A stretch of DNA of 39,789 nt from Parafrankia discariae. GTDB taxonomy: Bacteria; Actinomycetota; Actinomycetes; Frankiales; Frankiaceae. The DNA is taken from assembly GCF_000373365.1 (NCBI RefSeq), contig NZ_KB891240.1, forward strand, positions 1 to 39,789. The letters run 5' to 3'. Positions 18,101 to 27,300 of the stretch are shown piece after piece (the stretch's first letter is position 1; each line of letters opens with the position of its first letter). Below the pieces are notes generated by a model. That model saw only the letters and a list, made by a program, of their open reading frames with translations. It was not told the DNA's origin and ran no database searches. Position numbers and translations under genes: made by a program.

Positions 18101-19624
18101 GATCTCCTGGCCGGCCCCGGTCGACCCGGAGAACTCCCACTGCCGCTCGGGTGCCGGGTCGTACTCGGCCTGCACCGCGACGGCGATCGCGTCGATGACG
18201 AAGACGGCCCGGGCGGCGAACAGGGTGCCGGCCGCCGAGTGGTCCACGTCGAAGGCAAGCTCGTTGAGTTCTATCTGGTCGGCGATCGGCCAGGTGCCGC
18301 GGACGATGAGGTCACCGCCGACGGAGAGCCCGCCGGGGCCTTCGGGCAGCGTGCCGGCCACATGAAAGCGGGTGATCTCCAGGTCCGGCAGGTGCGTCGC
18401 GTCACCGCCGAGGAAGTGGGTGTAGAGCTCCCGGATCCGCAGCGGCGGGTCACCTTCCCGCAGCCCGCCGCCGAACGCGTGGGTGTCCGAGTCGGCGGCC
18501 AGCTCCAGGGTGCCGTCCTGGCCGATCCCGAGCAGACCGCTGACCAGCACCGACACCGACGGGTCGGTGACCGGGCTGGCGACCCGGACGGTCAGGTCTA
18601 TCTGCTGCAGAACGATCAGGCCCTCGACCACCGTCCAGTCGACCTCGGTGTAGAGCGTCATCGCGACCGAGTCGAGCGGCGCGGCCGCCGACGGCGTCAC
18701 CGCCAGCGTCACCGGTCCCAGCGTGATGCCGGCGCCGGGATCGATGCCGAACGGCACGGGCAGCCCGGAGCGGCCCGCGACCGCCGCGATCTCCTCCAGG
18801 GTCAGCGGCCCGAGCTCGCTGAAGTCGGCTGTCAGCCGCAGCTGGTCGGCCCAACCCGCGAGCCGGGCCGTCACCATGACCTGCCGGGTCTCGTCCCGCA
18901 CCTGTACCGGCACCCCACCGGTAATCATCAGGGCACTGGTCACCTGGTTGTCGAAGGTGGCGTAGTTCAGCTGCGGGAGGCCGACCACCTCGTAGCGGAG
19001 ATCGGTGAGGGTGAACAGGCCGAGGTCGAGGCTCTCGCCCTCCGGCCCGTAGAGCACCACCAGCGGCGCGGTCGGGTGCGCCACGTCCAGTTCGGCGGAC
19101 AGGGTGACCATGGTGATCTCGCCGGTCGTCGGGTGGGTGGTGCCCGGGAACAGCAGCCCGACGGCACCCATGACCGGCGTGATCAGCAGGTCACCATGGA
19201 ACGCCAGCGGACTGCCCGCCGGATCGGCGGGGTCCGCGGTCGCCGGGTCGAGCACGAGGGTGGGCGCGTCGAACCGGAGGGTGTCCAGGATGGTCGGCCT
19301 GAGCAGGGGGAACGCGTCGGCGAGCGACCAGGTGGTCCCGGCCGTGGCGGCGAGCCGCACGCCGGTCACCGTGTCGCCGGTCAAAGTGAGACGAAGGGTC
19401 ACTGTCATCCCGGCGAAGGGCTCGCCGGTGCCGGCGCCGGTGACCGTGACGGCGTCGGACCCGTCGGTACGCGAGCACCCGGTGAGCACCAGTCGGCCGG
19501 TTGGCAGGAACGCCCCGAAATACCCCGGGGCGGATGCGTCGAGCGCGCCGAGCGCGCTGAGCGGCAGATTGACGCCGGCTGTTTCGACGTCGGGCAGCAG
19601 CGCGTCGAGCTCCGCGCGGTTCAC
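15188..19624 (-). CDS. DUF6603 domain-containing giant protein
   Basis: A 1478-aa, beta-rich protein. The C-terminal half carries features I associate with DUF6603: GLAAGFGYNRRLVVPPVTE, FFLTAGVHFTSFGMVDSF, FLLSRACHLQGGFAFATWF, YALTPGMLMAGGSLHAIW and FDASMDFLIGWQPYHYEL, then VGADLHLWGPDFAGTAA. The N-terminal half is made of repeating short strands (RLVLTGCSRTDGSD, GPLTLEEIAAVAGRSGLPVP) without a named domain. The alternating hydrophobic and polar strands, many ending in aromatics, resemble an extended beta-solenoid or barrel, but this is inference. There is no signal peptide. GTG 19624 overlaps the upstream stop (GTGA), so translation is coupled. DUF6603 has no established function. In this operon it sits between a ComEC-type hydrolase and a 606-aa protein. 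Confidence 0.85.
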   Translation of the reverse strand: MNRAELDALLPDVETAGVNLPLSALGALDASAPGYFGAFLPTGRLVLTGCSRTDGSDAVTVTGAGTGEPFAGMTVTLRLTLTGDTVTGVRLAATAGTTWSLADAFPLLRPTILDTLRFDAPTLVLDPATADPADPAGSPLAFHGDLLITPVMGAVGLLFPGTTHPTTGEITMVTLSAELDVAHPTAPLVVLYGPEGESLDLGLFTLTDLRYEVVGLPQLNYATFDNQVTSALMITGGVPVQVRDETRQVMVTARLAGWADQLRLTADFSELGPLTLEEIAAVAGRSGLPVPFGIDPGAGITLGPVTLAVTPSAAAPLDSVAMTLYTEVDWTVVEGLIVLQQIDLTVRVASPVTDPSVSVLVSGLLGIGQDGTLELAADSDTHAFGGGLREGDPPLRIRELYTHFLGGDATHLPDLEITRFHVAGTLPEGPGGLSVGGDLIVRGTWPIADQIELNELAFDVDHSAAGTLFAARAVFVIDAIAVAVQAEYDPAPERQWEFSGSTGAGQEIPIGALMESLAERYGATTLPAPIAGLTVDDLGIDVTTGSRRLFVTGRAKFRADGTDVAITVSVDTAAHLLSGRLDVTLPVHGGGTRDLVFDARFAANPVADEFVAAYSHPPTDPVPAVRDLVSAFSPVAGTYVPEGLVVDLRDVALAASGDQYVLIADLAVTFDFAHLPVVGEHLVGDTVMGLAPLRVIAASAGLPAAGVAALAPLLPATMAPLPAGDLAAGATFQAVLRLGPLTAPVATPVGGPLPAPVPVPTPTPTTVPISDGTTWYKIQRTFGPLAVDRVGLAHREGRLTVLLDASVGLAGLTLTLDGLAVGLSTSDPAALPSFGLAGMGVQYASGPIEVAGAFLEGTLDYAGVSYPAYSGGVRIRTEQFSLAALGSYAQLPEGPSLFVYAFLDDPVGGPPFFFVRGLAAGFGYNRRLVVPPVTEIASFPLVADAVSGPPDGVTIGGQLQRLSGYLPASVGDFFLTAGVHFTSFGMVDSFVLVSVGFGHRFELDVVGLSTLTLPVPDPAATTETTATVDPIAEVQLALRASFAPDDGSLIVVAQLTSNSFLLSRACHLQGGFAFATWFGGGHAGDFVITAGGYHPRFPVPPHYPNVPRLGFTWQVCPELAVSGSGYYALTPGMLMAGGSLHAIWQDDSLRAWFDASMDFLIGWQPYHYELDVHVDLGASYTFSLFGTHTISAHVGADLHLWGPDFAGTAAIDLTVVTVHITFGPSRPPKPQPVPWEQVRSAMLPAPDQVVSVTLAGAGPHSEGIPPPEDEPYLGVVDPAGLVLVTDSAVPSSAATRGTAQAALPGTAAPFGVGPAGRAIGDVTATHRITLTHDDVAVDDRFDYTPVFKDLPAAVWGADLVPQATGRQLMTGLLTGYSITPRPAAQSTSRTWLSAAALTAATALYTQSGVIELTPPPAVAVRDAGTAERLEEIMDTVLATDVAATRSAVIDAVLPGATVDLAGFDAAVYAEAPLVAVDA

Positions 19625-20970
19625 GGCAGGCGCAGCCAGTCGATGTTCTGGTTGCCGTGCGAGCCGGTCGTGTAGATCGGCGCCTCGACATTCTCCTCGA
19701 CGGTGTCGTAGAGGTTGCGCTTGGTGTCCCAGGCCGTCAGCGGGTACCCCACCACCTGGCGTCCGGCGTCCTTGAGCTGCTTCTCGTACCTGCGCACCAC
19801 CGGCCAGGACGGCAGGTGGTGCGAGGAGATGCCTTTGAGGCCGGCGCAGATCAGCGCGCGGTCCTTGGGGTTGACCAGATCCACCCACTCTTGCGAGGAG
19901 GAAGTCACCGCGCTTCCGTGGTGGGCCACGTGCGCGACGTCCACCGCGGCCAGCCGGAGCTTGTTCTGCTCGGCGTACCGGCCCTTCTCCGTCAGGTGCT
20001 TCTCGGTGCTGGTGGTGGCGTCACCGCAGAGCAGCAGCTTCTTGCGTCCGGTGCCTTCGAAGACCTCGACGAGGGTCACGATGCTGCCCCGGTTCTTGCC
20101 GAACGCGTCGGAGTTGTCCTTTGCGTGATCGGTGCTCACACCGGCGGCGAGGATGGTGACCGTGCAGAACGGGACGGTCTCGGCGATGATCCGGATGCCG
20201 CCCTGGGCGTCGAGCCGGTCGACCTGCGCGGCGTTGTCCGCCGGCGGCACCGCCACACCGTTGAAGGTGATCTCGCCGGGCCCCGTCTCCGGGCCGGGCG
20301 GCGGGGCGTCCTTGCCGACGGCCGGCGGCTTCTCCTTGTTGTGCACGACCTTGCGGATCTCCTCCGGACGGGTGCCGTTGAACAGGAGCCAGTTGCCCGC
20401 CGTACCGTAATGGGCCCGTTCCCCGCTGTGGTAGACCTTGTCGACCGTGACGCCCGTGCCGGTCAGCGCTCTCGCCAGTTTGTTGAAGTGGTCCTCGTCG
20501 GCGTGGGTGAGGATGAGGACGTCGATCGTCCGGGGGACTGGTTCGCCGTCCTTCAACTCCTGCGAGCCGAGGAACTTGGGGTCCTGCAGATTGTCGCGGA
20601 TTCCTCTGATGAAGACGTCGGGGTCGTCGACCTCCGTGGCCGTCGAGCCGCAGTCGACCAGGATGCGTCGGCCCTTCGGGGTGCACATGACGATGCAGTC
20701 ACCCTGCCCGACCTTGATGAAGCGGGCGTAGAAGTTGAGGTCGCCGTGTGTGCCGGGCGGCGACACCGGCCGCCGTGCCAGCTCCTCGTCGCGCAGCCGC
20801 TGAAGTTTTGCCAGCCGGAGCCGGGTGGCCTCTCGCTCAGCCTCCAGGCGCTGCTGCAGCACCGACTTGGTGTTACTCCGCTTGCCCGCGGTCGGCGGTG
20901 TCCACTCGTCGGGGTCGCCGCGGCGCTTGCGCGTCTGCGGCGGGTCCGGATCGTGACTGGGTTCGGTCAT
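19621..20970 (-). CDS. ComEC/Rec2-type metallo-beta-lactamase-fold hydrolase
   Basis: A 449-aa MBL-fold protein. Residues ~34-68 are a charged coiled coil (SVLQQRLEAEREATRLRLAK). The hydrolase core follows: YARFIKVGQGDCIVMCTPKG and ILVDCGS (80-109), the metal motif LTHADEDHFNKL (His156, Asp158, Asp160, His161), LLLCGDATTS (Asp318) and VAHHGSAVTSS (His350-351). HxDxDH is the variant typical of the ComEC extracytoplasmic hydrolase. Here it stands alone, without ComEC membrane helices or a signal peptide, so it is presumably cytoplasmic and acts on a phosphoester or nucleic acid; the substrate is unknown. The start is ATG 20970, ten bases after the upstream stop with GAGG in the gap. Its 3' end overlaps the DUF6603 start. 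Free-standing MBL proteins of this kind occur in several bacterial conflict systems. Confidence 0.85.
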   Translation of the reverse strand: MTEPSHDPDPPQTRKRRGDPDEWTPPTAGKRSNTKSVLQQRLEAEREATRLRLAKLQRLRDEELARRPVSPPGTHGDLNFYARFIKVGQGDCIVMCTPKGRRILVDCGSTATEVDDPDVFIRGIRDNLQDPKFLGSQELKDGEPVPRTIDVLILTHADEDHFNKLARALTGTGVTVDKVYHSGERAHYGTAGNWLLFNGTRPEEIRKVVHNKEKPPAVGKDAPPPGPETGPGEITFNGVAVPPADNAAQVDRLDAQGGIRIIAETVPFCTVTILAAGVSTDHAKDNSDAFGKNRGSIVTLVEVFEGTGRKKLLLCGDATTSTEKHLTEKGRYAEQNKLRLAAVDVAHVAHHGSAVTSSSQEWVDLVNPKDRALICAGLKGISSHHLPSWPVVRRYEKQLKDAGRQVVGYPLTAWDTKRNLYDTVEENVEAPIYTTGSHGNQNIDWLRLP

Positions 20971-20980
20971 CGCTGCTGCC

Positions 20981-23900
20981 TCACTTCGGCCCGACGATCT
21001 GCCACTCGCCCTGGGCGACCTGCTCGCCCTTGTGCCGCCAGGTGAAGACGTGCCGGCGGTCGTTGTCGAAGGGCTTGTAGTCGGCTGCGTACGCGTACTC
21101 GTTCTGCGCGGTGTTGAGTAGCTGGAATCTGAGGTTGCCGGCGGCCAGCGCCTGAAGGATCCGCAGTTCGTTCTCGCCGATGGTGACGGAACCGATCTTC
21201 AGGCCCTGCAGGACGGCGGTGGCGGCGTACAGGTCGGTGAAGGCGTCGCCGCCGCTCCACCGGATGAAGATGCCCTCCGGCCGGCCTTCGACCTGGTTCC
21301 AGAACTTGCCCGTGTGATGGAACCGGATCGTCGGGTAGGTGGTCCTGTCCGCCGCGGTGGTGTCCTGGAACAGCTCCAGGAAGAGCTGCGCCCCGGTGCC
21401 GCCCGCCCCGGATTCGCGCCGCAGTTGCACATGCGAGTTGTCGGCCGAGACCGTCGCGCGGCCGGTGAGCTGGTTGTCGGACGGGGTGCCACCGACCCGC
21501 AGCACGTCGGCCTGCGCCGTGGCGGCGACCTGGAGCCCGTTGACCTTCGCGGTGCCGGCGAAGATGTCGATCATCCCGTTGCCGGCGAGGTTGCCTTCCT
21601 TGAACGCGATTCCTTCCGGCCGGCCCTCGATCCGGTGCCAGAACCGGTCGGCGTGGTGGAACCTGATACTCGGGTACGTGACCTGGGCGCCCGACGTGCG
21701 GTCCTGGAACAGCTCCAGGTAGACCTGCGCGCCGGTGCCGGGCGTGGCCGTCTCCCGGCGCAGCTGCAGGTGCTCGCTCTGCGCCAGTACGCTGGCCTTC
21801 GCGGCGGTCGTGCTCCCGGCCGGGGTGCCGCCCACGTGCAGGGCGTCGGCCGCGACCGTGCCGGCGCGCAGGCCGCTCACCGTGGCGGTGCGGGCGAACA
21901 GGTCGATGAGCCCGTCTCCGGCCAGGTCACCGCCCTTCAGATAGATGCCGTCCGCGCGGGCCTCGATGCGCTGCGCGTAGTTGCAGGCGTGACCGAGCCG
22001 GATGCTCGGGTAGGTCAGCGCTGTCGTGGACCCGGTGTCGTCCTGGAGGAGTTCGAGGAACAGCCGGTTGCCCCGCCCGCTCGTGTCCGTCGGCCGGCGC
22101 AGCTGCAGGTGCTGCTCGGCCGCGCCGACCGTGAGGGTGGGACCGGCCGCCGGCGCCCCGATCCCGACCGCGGCGGCGGAGAACAGCAGCGGGCTGCGCT
22201 CGACGGTCAGGGCGACGAAACCGTCCTGGTAGCCGGGCACGTTCCGGTACGCGACGACCACCGAGGCCTGGCCGGCCGTGGGCAGCGCGTACACCGAGTC
22301 GAGGGTGAGCTCGACCGCGGTGCCGGGCTGGATGACGGTGTCCTGGGCGGGGGTCAGCGTCCAGCTCCGGCTCTGGCCCAGGTCGTTCGAGCCGCGCAGC
22401 CATTCGGCGCCGTCCGGGTCGGCGACCGCGAGCGTCACCTCGCCGGCCTTCCCGGCGTCGGTCAGCGCCCACTCCCGGGACTCCCGGTCCTCGCTGCCTT
22501 CAAAGGACACCACGAACGCGGAGGCCGCGTCCCCGGCGGAGGCCGCCCCGGCCAGCGCGAGGCCGGCGTCCCGGGACACCGTGGAGAGCCGGATCGTCAG
22601 CGAGCCCGGGGTCAGCCCGTCGCTGAGCACCCGGTTGCCGCCGACGAACGCCGCGTGCAGCGGGATGTCCGGCCGGCCGCGGTGGTTGACCACGTCGAGC
22701 AGCAGCAGCCGGCTGCCGGTCAGCTCCTGCACCTCGCCGGCGTAGCCGAGGTGACCGAAGCCCACCTCGACCCGGGTGCCGTGGGTTCCGCCGGCGCCGT
22801 CGGCGCCGAGCCCGGTCAGCGGCAGGTCGATCCAGGCCCCCCGGGCGAGGGTGGTCGCGGCCTGCGCCTTCAGGTAGAGCGTGTCGGCGTCGCGGGTCAG
22901 CGTCCAGCCCGCCGCGGTCAGCGTCGGGGTCGCCCCCGCGGCCAGCGTGCCGGGGCGGAAGGCGAGGGCCAGATGGTGCTCCGACCCGGACACCGCCCGC
23001 AGCTCGACGTCCTGCCGGCCCGCGTTGGTCACCCGCAGGGTCAGCCGCTGGCTCGGCGGGCCGTCCTCGATGTAGAGCACCGGCTGGCCGTCGGTGTCGG
23101 TCAGCTCCACGGTTAGCGGGTGGGTACGGACGAACGCCGCCAGCGCCGACTCGTCGTCGGCCATGTCCCGGCCGAGCTCGTCCGCGTCCAGGGCGCCGTC
23201 GTACAACCGCAGGTGGGCGAACCGGCCGGTGCCGGCGACGGCCCGGCTGTGGATCCGCCCGTCGGCGTCCCGGGCGAACATCTGGTGCGGCGTCAGCGGG
23301 TCGTTGCGCCACCAGATCACGCACGGTGCGCCGACGACCCCGCCCTGCCCGGTGGCGTCGAGCACGGCGGTGGGGTCCGCCTGGCTCTGCAGGTACCCGT
23401 CGGCGGTGAGCGTCCAGCGCTGGTTGTTCCCGCCGTTCCTGGGATGGGCGTGGACGGCCGTACCGGCGGTGTAGACCGCACCCCAGACGTCGAGGACCAG
23501 ATCCGGGTTGACCCTGTTCCGCACGTACCCGTCATCGGTGAGCGTCCACAGCTGACTGTCCGAGGCCGGGGAGGCGGCCGCGGCGCTGACGATCGGCCCC
23601 GCGGCGAGCGCGCCGCCTCCGATGTCGAGCACCAGGGTCCCGCCGTCGGGGCCGGCCGGGGCGCAGCCGAGCACGAGCCCGCCCCCGACCGCGCCGGCGC
23701 CCGACGACACCTGCCGGGCGACCTCGACGCCGTCCACGTACGTTCGCGTGAGCAGGCCGTCGTCGGTCAGCGCGACGTGGTGCCAGCCGGTGAAGTCGAT
23801 CGCGCCGTCCGGGCTGACCAGCCCGCCCGGCTGGTCGGGCGGCCCGCCGGCGGGCAGATGCACGACCGCGCCCGCCGGCGTCACGGCGAGCGCCGGACCA

Positions 23901-24184
23901 CCGGTGCGACCGCCGACCACCCGGGCCGGCGATCCGGCCTTCGGCTGGTCCAGGTCCACCCAGACCGAGAACGTGTACGCCCCCGCCCGCAGCGCCGGGT
24001 CGTCGGCGGACCGCAGCACCGCCCCGCCCGGGGCCACCCGCAGGCAGCTGCCGAACCGCTCGTCCGGCGCGGCCGTCACCGGCCCGTCGGTGGCCGCGTC
24101 CCGGCCGGCCCCGCTGGCGTCCGGTGCGGCGCCGTCGTCGTCGATGTCGTCGAGCGGCCAGTGCAGCAGCAGGTCGGCACTCAT
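20981..24184 (-). CDS. LamG / ricin-type lectin protein with three C-terminal fibre-like repeats
   Basis: A 1067-aa protein. Residues 5-175 are a LamG (concanavalin A-like) domain (LLLHWPLDD, YTFSVWVDLDQ, GWHHVALTDDG, TYVDGVEVARQ). Residues 185-316 are a ricin-type beta-trefoil with three lobes carrying QLWTLTDDGY, QRWTLTADGY and QMFARDADG. The last LamG strand, FAHLRLYDGALDADEL, comes only at 322-337, so the trefoil is inserted inside the LamG domain. Beta-sandwich-like sequence follows to about 680. Three tandem repeats of about 112 aa (starting near 689, 802 and 914) share LQLRRE, LELFQD, YPSIRFHH and RIEGRPEGI. The C-terminus ends in an aromatic, charged segment. There is no signal peptide. 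The lectin and repeat layout resembles phage tail-fibre or receptor-binding proteins, which is inference. ATG 24184 overlaps the previous stop (ATGA). Confidence 0.85.
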   Translation of the reverse strand: MSADLLLHWPLDDIDDDGAAPDASGAGRDAATDGPVTAAPDERFGSCLRVAPGGAVLRSADDPALRAGAYTFSVWVDLDQPKAGSPARVVGGRTGGPALAVTPAGAVVHLPAGGPPDQPGGLVSPDGAIDFTGWHHVALTDDGLLTRTYVDGVEVARQVSSGAGAVGGGLVLGCAPAGPDGGTLVLDIGGGALAAGPIVSAAAASPASDSQLWTLTDDGYVRNRVNPDLVLDVWGAVYTAGTAVHAHPRNGGNNQRWTLTADGYLQSQADPTAVLDATGQGGVVGAPCVIWWRNDPLTPHQMFARDADGRIHSRAVAGTGRFAHLRLYDGALDADELGRDMADDESALAAFVRTHPLTVELTDTDGQPVLYIEDGPPSQRLTLRVTNAGRQDVELRAVSGSEHHLALAFRPGTLAAGATPTLTAAGWTLTRDADTLYLKAQAATTLARGAWIDLPLTGLGADGAGGTHGTRVEVGFGHLGYAGEVQELTGSRLLLLDVVNHRGRPDIPLHAAFVGGNRVLSDGLTPGSLTIRLSTVSRDAGLALAGAASAGDAASAFVVSFEGSEDRESREWALTDAGKAGEVTLAVADPDGAEWLRGSNDLGQSRSWTLTPAQDTVIQPGTAVELTLDSVYALPTAGQASVVVAYRNVPGYQDGFVALTVERSPLLFSAAAVGIGAPAAGPTLTVGAAEQHLQLRRPTDTSGRGNRLFLELLQDDTGSTTALTYPSIRLGHACNYAQRIEARADGIYLKGGDLAGDGLIDLFARTATVSGLRAGTVAADALHVGGTPAGSTTAAKASVLAQSEHLQLRRETATPGTGAQVYLELFQDRTSGAQVTYPSIRFHHADRFWHRIEGRPEGIAFKEGNLAGNGMIDIFAGTAKVNGLQVAATAQADVLRVGGTPSDNQLTGRATVSADNSHVQLRRESGAGGTGAQLFLELFQDTTAADRTTYPTIRFHHTGKFWNQVEGRPEGIFIRWSGGDAFTDLYAATAVLQGLKIGSVTIGENELRILQALAAGNLRFQLLNTAQNEYAYAADYKPFDNDRRHVFTWRHKGEQVAQGEWQIVGPK

Positions 24185-24363
24185 GCCGACCGAACCCTGG
24201 GCCGCCCCGACTCCGCCGTGGGTTCCGGTGACTCGAGCTGAGGCTGAGCCTGCTCGCCGATGTTCTCGATGAGCCGGAACACCCGCGCGTACGGCAGCTG
24301 TCCCAGTGCCTCCAGCACCAGGTTGGTCTCCTCCACGGAGAGCGAGAGTGTGATCTGCGGCAT
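24181..24363 (-). CDS. 60-aa conserved small protein, phage-like
   Basis: This tiny gene fits between two giants with overlaps at both ends: its ATG shares a base with the upstream stop (TGATG) and its TGA overlaps the next ATG (ATGA). The product begins MPQITLSLSVEETNLVLEAL, continues with QLPYARVFRLIENIGEQAQ and has a charged tail. The first 40 residues look like strand-helix-helix. Similar ~60-aa proteins (ITLTVEEVNLIL..LG..PY..V..LI..I..QA) are, from memory, frequent in tailed-phage genomes with no known role. It may be an assembly or chaperone factor for one of the neighbouring giants. Confidence 0.75.
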   Translation of the reverse strand: MPQITLSLSVEETNLVLEALGQLPYARVFRLIENIGEQAQPQLESPEPTAESGRPRVRSA

Positions 24364-27300
24364 CAGGAGCCTTCCTGCGTGGTGTCCTCGGCGGAAGCGG
24401 GCGGAGCGGGAGCGGGCAGGGTCAGCCAGCCCTCGCGCAGGGTGGGGATCGCGGGGGACGAGGTGGTGTCGCCGGCGGCCACCGGCGTCCTGGTCCAGCC
24501 GGACCGGGTCGGTTCCCGCCAGAGCCAGGTGACGCCCGGCTCGGCGGGCACCGGCACGGTGACGCGGTCGGCGTCGGTCAGCACCGGGGCGGCGAGGAAC
24601 CCGACCTCGAGCCGGTCGAGCGCGGCGGCGAAGTGCTCGGCGGCGACCTGGACGGTCTCCACCGGCAGCACGCCGGAGGTGACGTGGATCGGCCCGTGCG
24701 GATCGACCAGCAGGGTGAGGCGGACGGTCCGGCCGGCCGCGGTGACGGCGACCGGGATCTCCGCCTCTTCCTGTGCCAGGCCGGCGACGTCGTGGAACCG
24801 CGGACCCAACGTCCCGGACGCGTCCTCCAGCCAGTAGCCGAGCACCCCGTCGCCGAGCCGGCCGTGCTCGCCGACCCGGACCGGGAACCGGACCCGCTCG
24901 AACGCGTTGCTCTCCCGCCCCGGCCGGGCCAGGTCCTGGCGGAAGACGTTCCAGTCCTGGCTGACCGCGGCCGGCCCGAGCAGCTCGAGCCGGATCGAGA
25001 GCCGGACGACGGCCAACGGTCGTCCGAACAGCACGGTGCGGACGGTGGGCGAGATCAGGCCCTCGGGCTCGACGCCGGCCAGCCCGTCGTCGAGGGTGTC
25101 GAGAAACCCGCCCACGCCGTCGGTGCCGCTCGCGGCCAGTCGGGCCACCACGGCCCGCAGACGCGCGTTGTCGATGTCGGTGAGCGCGGTCGCGGGGGCA
25201 CCCGGGGCGGCCCGCCACACCGCCGGGTCGTCGGCCGCCAGGTCGCCGCGCAGCTGGCCGAGCCGCCGGCCGTCGGCGGCGTGCACCTGGATGCTGTCGT
25301 CCAGGAACTCGGGGAGCAGCCATCCGCACACCGGCGACGAGGTCGGCAGCCCGGTGACCGGTCGGCCGTCCGCGCGGGCGTCGAGCAGCCGGACCACCAG
25401 CCGGGCCGGCTGGGTCAGCCGCGGCGGCAGCGCCACCCAGTCCGGGTGGTCGGGCAGACGCAGCCCGGTCGCGGTGTGCGGCTGATCGGTGGGCACGTCG
25501 TGCCGGACCCCGAAGGTGTCGACGATCCGCAGCCGGCGCACCCACAGCGAGCCGGCCCGGATCGGGTTGAAGTCGGTGAGCGGCTGCGGGGCGTGCCGGC
25601 TCTGCCCGGCGACCGCGGCCGCGACCTCGGCGGCCAGCGCCTGCCCGGAGGGGAAGCCCAGCGGGTCGGCGATCGGCAGCTGCCGGACGAGTCGAAGCAT
25701 CAGCAGGGCGTCGGCGAAGCCCCCGAGTGACTGCGCCAGGTTGCGGTCCTCGTTGCCGGTGAGGTGCCGGTAGACCCGGATCAGCGTGAGCAGCCGTTCG
25801 TCGGTGCCGGCCGCGGCGTACCAGTCCAGCACCGGGCCGGGGTCGGCCTGGAACTCGGCCGACCCGCACGTGGGCCGTCCCGGTGGCAGGGTGGCGTCGC
25901 CCGGGTCGAGCAGTGCCCCCTCCAGGTAGCGCAGCACCCGGTCGGCCAACACCGGCCAGGCGCCGGCTGAGAGCACCGTGCTGCCGGCGTACACGTTGGC
26001 CGCCTTGTCCTGGACCTCCCGGCCCGGCCGTAACCGCAGCTCCACGTCGGCCGGCGCTAGGTCGTAGTTGGCGGTGATGAACTCCGGGTCGTAGTCGCGG
26101 TCGTCCGGGTCGAGGTTGTTGCCGAGGCCGGCCGGGAAGAACTCGACCTCCCACCGCAGCAGCACCGGATCCCAGGACGGCCTGGTCCAGGTCTGCCGGG
26201 CCCGGTCCAGGGCCGGATCGGCCGCCGCCGCGACCCGGGCCCGCAGCGCGGTGACCGCGTCCGGGCCGGCCGTCGCGTCGGCGGCGGCGTCCACCACCGC
26301 GCAACCGAGCGTGCCGTCCGGCCCGGCGTCCGCGCCGAACCGCTCCGACGGCCGGGCCGCCGACCCGGTCAGCAGCACCACCGGATCGTTGGGTTGCCGG
26401 TACGGCTGGGCCGGGGCGCCCTGCAGGACGTAGGAGCTGCGGGCCGCGGCGGCCGTCACGTTGACCGGGACGAGCCGCGTCGCGACGGCGTCCCGGGCGG
26501 CGGCGACCCGGCCGGCGAGCATCGCGGCCGGGTCGGCGGCGGGCGTCTGCCCGACCTGCCGGCTCAGCTCGGTGACGCGGTCGACGCCGCGCCGCAGGTA
26601 CCCGGCCACCTCGTCGGGATCGGGGTAGGAGTCGCGGACCCCGTCCGGCGGGTAGGCGCAGAGCACGTAGCGGTACCAGTCCACGGCCAGCCGCTGCCGC
26701 AGCCCGGTCAGCTCGGCGAGGGCCCGGTCGAGCGCCCACTGCAGCCCGTTGAGCTCGGCCAGGGCCGCGTCGAGCTCCGGTGGCAGCACGATCGCCTCCC
26801 GGGCCTGCCGCTCGGCCGGGGTCGCGGCCGGATCATCCTGCCGGCGGACCGTCCACTCCGTGCCGCCCGGGACCGAGGCGAACGACGTGCGATGCCGGGC
26901 CGCGGCCAGCCGCAGCGGCAGGTCGACGGTGGCCGCCTCCAGCTCGTCGGCGTGGGTCAGCGCCTCCAGCAGGTTCTCCGCCCCGTCCGGCGAGGCCCCC
27001 GGTACGGCCGCGCCCAGGTGGGCGGCCAGTGCCTCGGTGGCCGTGTTCGCCACCCACACCCCGGCCCCGTCGACGTCCAGTGTGGACACCGATGCCGGGT
27101 CCGCCGCCGGCTCACCGAAGGTCAGCGCGGCGAAACAGACCAGCCGGTCCGGCGCCGCCCCTCCGGCGGCGGCGGACCAGGCCAGCCGCTCGGCGAGCAC
27201 GTCCGCCCAGTTCCCGTCGGTGCCGGTGCCGGTGCTGGTGTCGGTGTCGGCGGCGGCCAGCACCCGGACCAGCTCGTCGTCGCCGCGGTCGGCGTACCAG

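Noticed and set aside
24181-26739. An 852-aa minus-strand ORF reading through the 60-aa gene
   Set aside because: Only its last ~60 codons look native; the rest is an Arg-rich shadow of the 1183-aa gene.
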